Shown one piece after another: positions 62,641-64,000 of a stretch of DNA of 64,000 bases. The DNA is from Dyadobacter sp. CY326. Its GTDB lineage: Bacteria; Bacteroidota; Bacteroidia; Cytophagales; Spirosomataceae. Location of the stretch: positions 372,001 to 436,000 of the forward strand of contig NZ_JAJUXI010000006.1 in assembly GCF_021390515.1 (NCBI RefSeq). Direction: 5' to 3'. Both the position numbers and the translations under genes were made by a program. Under the pieces are notes generated by a model. The model had not been told where the DNA came from and searched no databases. It worked only from the letters and a program-made list of their open reading frames with translations. Numbering within the stretch: position 1 is the stretch's first letter; every line of letters begins with the position of its first letter.

Positions 62641-63768
62641 ATGCGCGTTTCCAAAAAAATCTCTGCAAGTCTTTTGACCGGCCTAATGCTGGGCTCAATC
62701 ATGCTCACTTCCTGCAATTCAAAAAGTGCCGACAATGCCAAAAAGGAGCAGGAAGACTCACTTGCGTCCGAAAAAGAATTTGTTTTTGGTGACAAACGCG
62801 ACTTTGCACAATGCCATGCTTCAACATTGGTAAGGCTGGACGATGGCCAATTTTTGATTGCCTGGTTCGGCGGAACTGCGGAAAAAAATCCGGATGTTGG
62901 CATTTGGCTGTCAAAAGGCAAGCCTGGAAATTGGAGCGCGCCAAAAGAAGTTGCGAAGATCAGGGAAGACGCACATTGGAATCCGGTGCTGCAAAAAACT
63001 GCGGACGGAAAGGTTATCCTCTATTTCAAAGTCGGTAAAGAGATTCCATATTGGGAAACGTGGGTGAAAACGTCGACTGACAACGGTGAAACCTGGTCCG
63101 AGGCTTACGAATTGGTCAGAGGCGATAAGGGCGGAAGAGGGCCGGTTAAGGACAAACTTATCGAACTTTCGAACGGCGACTGGCTTGCAGGCGCGTCCAA
63201 TGAAGTAAAACGCTGGGAAGTTTTTGTGGACAGAAGCACGGACAATGGCAAGACCTGGAAAGCAAGTCCGTATTTAAAAATTGACACAACCGAAATTAAG
63301 GGCAAAGGTGCAATCCAGCCAACATTGTGGGAATCGAAGCCCGGCTTGGTGCATATGCTGGTGAGAACGACGGGCGGAGTTATCGGAAGAAGTGATTCAA
63401 AAGATTATGGAAAAACCTGGGCGCCAATCAAAAAGACCACTTTGCCAAATCCAAATAGCGGCATTGATGCTGCCAAACTAAGCGATGGCACCATTGCGCT
63501 GGCTTACAACCCGGACGATGAAGACTGGGGATCTCGGTCGCCGCTTTCGCTGACATTGTCTTACGATAATGGTCAAAACTGGACGGATAAACTGGACATT
63601 GCGACCGGCAAAAAGGATGACGAATATTCCTATCCGGCCATTGTAAGCTGGGGCGATTCCGTGGCTGTAACCTACACATTCAACCGCCAGAAAATTGCGT
63701 TCTGGACGGGAAGCAAGAAAGATATTGTTGATCAGGCTGCGAAAAATAAGACCAAAGCAGGTCAGTAA
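62641..63768 (+). CDS. sialidase-like BNR-repeat lipoprotein
   Basis: 375 residues from ATG 62641, lipidated Cys 25 (MLTSC). A six-bladed beta-propeller with four Asp boxes (for example STDNGETW, STDNGKTW, YDNGQNW) and the FGGTAEKNPDVGIWLS segment of the BNR/sialidase-like family. Probably an exo-acting glycosidase or sugar-binding protein on the cell surface; true sialidase activity is not certain, because the catalytic Tyr/Glu pair cannot be confirmed. Overlaps the convergent helicase gene by 7 bases. Confidence 0.85.
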   Translation: MRVSKKISASLLTGLMLGSIMLTSCNSKSADNAKKEQEDSLASEKEFVFGDKRDFAQCHASTLVRLDDGQFLIAWFGGTAEKNPDVGIWLSKGKPGNWSAPKEVAKIREDAHWNPVLQKTADGKVILYFKVGKEIPYWETWVKTSTDNGETWSEAYELVRGDKGGRGPVKDKLIELSNGDWLAGASNEVKRWEVFVDRSTDNGKTWKASPYLKIDTTEIKGKGAIQPTLWESKPGLVHMLVRTTGGVIGRSDSKDYGKTWAPIKKTTLPNPNSGIDAAKLSDGTIALAYNPDDEDWGSRSPLSLTLSYDNGQNWTDKLDIATGKKDDEYSYPAIVSWGDSVAVTYTFNRQKIAFWTGSKKDIVDQAAKNKTKAGQ

Positions 63769-64000
63769 CCCATTAATTCCAAATCATAGGATTCAAACAT
63801 TTCAACGCGTTTGCCCATTTTCTTTTGAATGATCTGGAAATGGTGAACGTCTTCCGGGCAGATGAGTGAAATGGCCTCGCCAGACGCCTCTGCCCGACCT
63901 GTTCTTCCGATTCTGTGCACGTAATCCTTCGGCGATCGGGGCAGCTCAAAGTTGATAACGTAAGGAAGAAATTGAATGTCAATGCCACGAGAAACAAGGT
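63762..64000 (-). CDS. DEAD-box RNA helicase, C-terminal part (partial)
   Basis: 78 residues at the C-terminus, cut by the window edge. The frame beginning at 63998 reads LVSRGIDIQFLP (motif V) and YVHRIGRTGRAE (motif VI, with the arginine fingers), followed by a short tail ending LELMGY. This is the second RecA-like domain of an RhlE/DEAD-type RNA helicase. Its start lies beyond the window. It ends 7 bases inside the sialidase-like gene. Confidence 0.93.
   Translation of the reverse strand, partial: LVSRGIDIQFLPYVINFELPRSPKDYVHRIGRTGRAEASGEAISLICPEDVHHFQIIQKKMGKRVEMFESYDLELMGY

Noticed and set aside
63773..63997. 74-residue minus-strand frame at the window end
   Set aside because: It is a different frame of the same bases as the helicase C-terminus, which carries conserved motifs; this frame shows none.
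1..64000. CRISPR array, insertion sequence, prophage, tRNA or rRNA
   Set aside because: No regularly spaced direct repeats, transposase, integrase or RNA gene hallmarks were seen anywhere by eye. A tRNA scan and a repeat search could still find a weak case.

Overview
The window reads as chromosomal DNA of a Gram-negative member of the Bacteroidota, most likely Cytophagales and close to Spirosomaceae (Dyadobacter-like). That placement is inferred from gene content: a complete gldK-gldL-gldM-gldN set with a PorP/SprF protein, cargo with type IX sorting tails, many lipoproteins, and Bacteroidota-style promoters (TTTG, about 20 bases, TAnnTTTG). The genus is a guess. No tRNA, rRNA, insertion sequence, prophage or CRISPR array was seen.

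Layout. 0-7.5 kb: two small hypothetical proteins, a stand-alone bifunctional hisB, riboflavin synthase, a PASTA-domain membrane protein overlapping a type IX cargo gene, a rhodanese, miaA and a collagen-like lipoprotein. 7.5-16.8 kb: the gliding/type IX secretion block (gldN, gldM, gldL, gldK, porP/sprF), then hemD, a DUF4271 membrane protein and sucD. 16.8-24.9 kb: a membrane protein, azurin, a TlpA-type thioredoxin, a TPR protein, an exported superoxide dismutase with recR and clpS, a sodium:solute symporter and two small envelope proteins. 24.9-32.1 kb: a tightly packed minus-strand run galE-rfbB-rfbA-O-methyltransferase-LysM/transglycosylase-DUF3109-alkyltransferase-like protein, joining nucleotide-sugar supply to wall remodelling. 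32.2-36.2 kb: plus-strand housekeeping genes with a DivIVA-domain protein directly followed by folB.

36.2-44.1 kb holds the most notable system, a complete six-gene ebo cluster (eboA to eboF, minus strand, overlapping or nearly touching genes). It is followed by a saccharopine/carboxynorspermidine dehydrogenase-like gene. Related clusters are linked to export of a metabolite precursor to the periplasm during scytonemin synthesis in cyanobacteria, but the molecule handled in Bacteroidota is not established.

44.2-64 kb: MgtC family protein, a toxin-antitoxin pair, an Xaa-Pro aminopeptidase, a subtilase, a CPA1 antiporter, a Tat-exported oxidoreductase plus TIM-barrel pair, a Crp/Fnr regulator, an accessory-looking cassette of two paralogous secreted proteins plus a type IX cargo protein, a nucleoside-recognition protein, a TolC/adaptor pair without a pump gene, gpsA, a sialidase-like lipoprotein and the 3' end of a DEAD-box helicase. 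Most convergent gene pairs are separated by strong hairpin terminators. Start codons were moved downstream from the longest reading frame where a TTG or GTG extension looked spurious.
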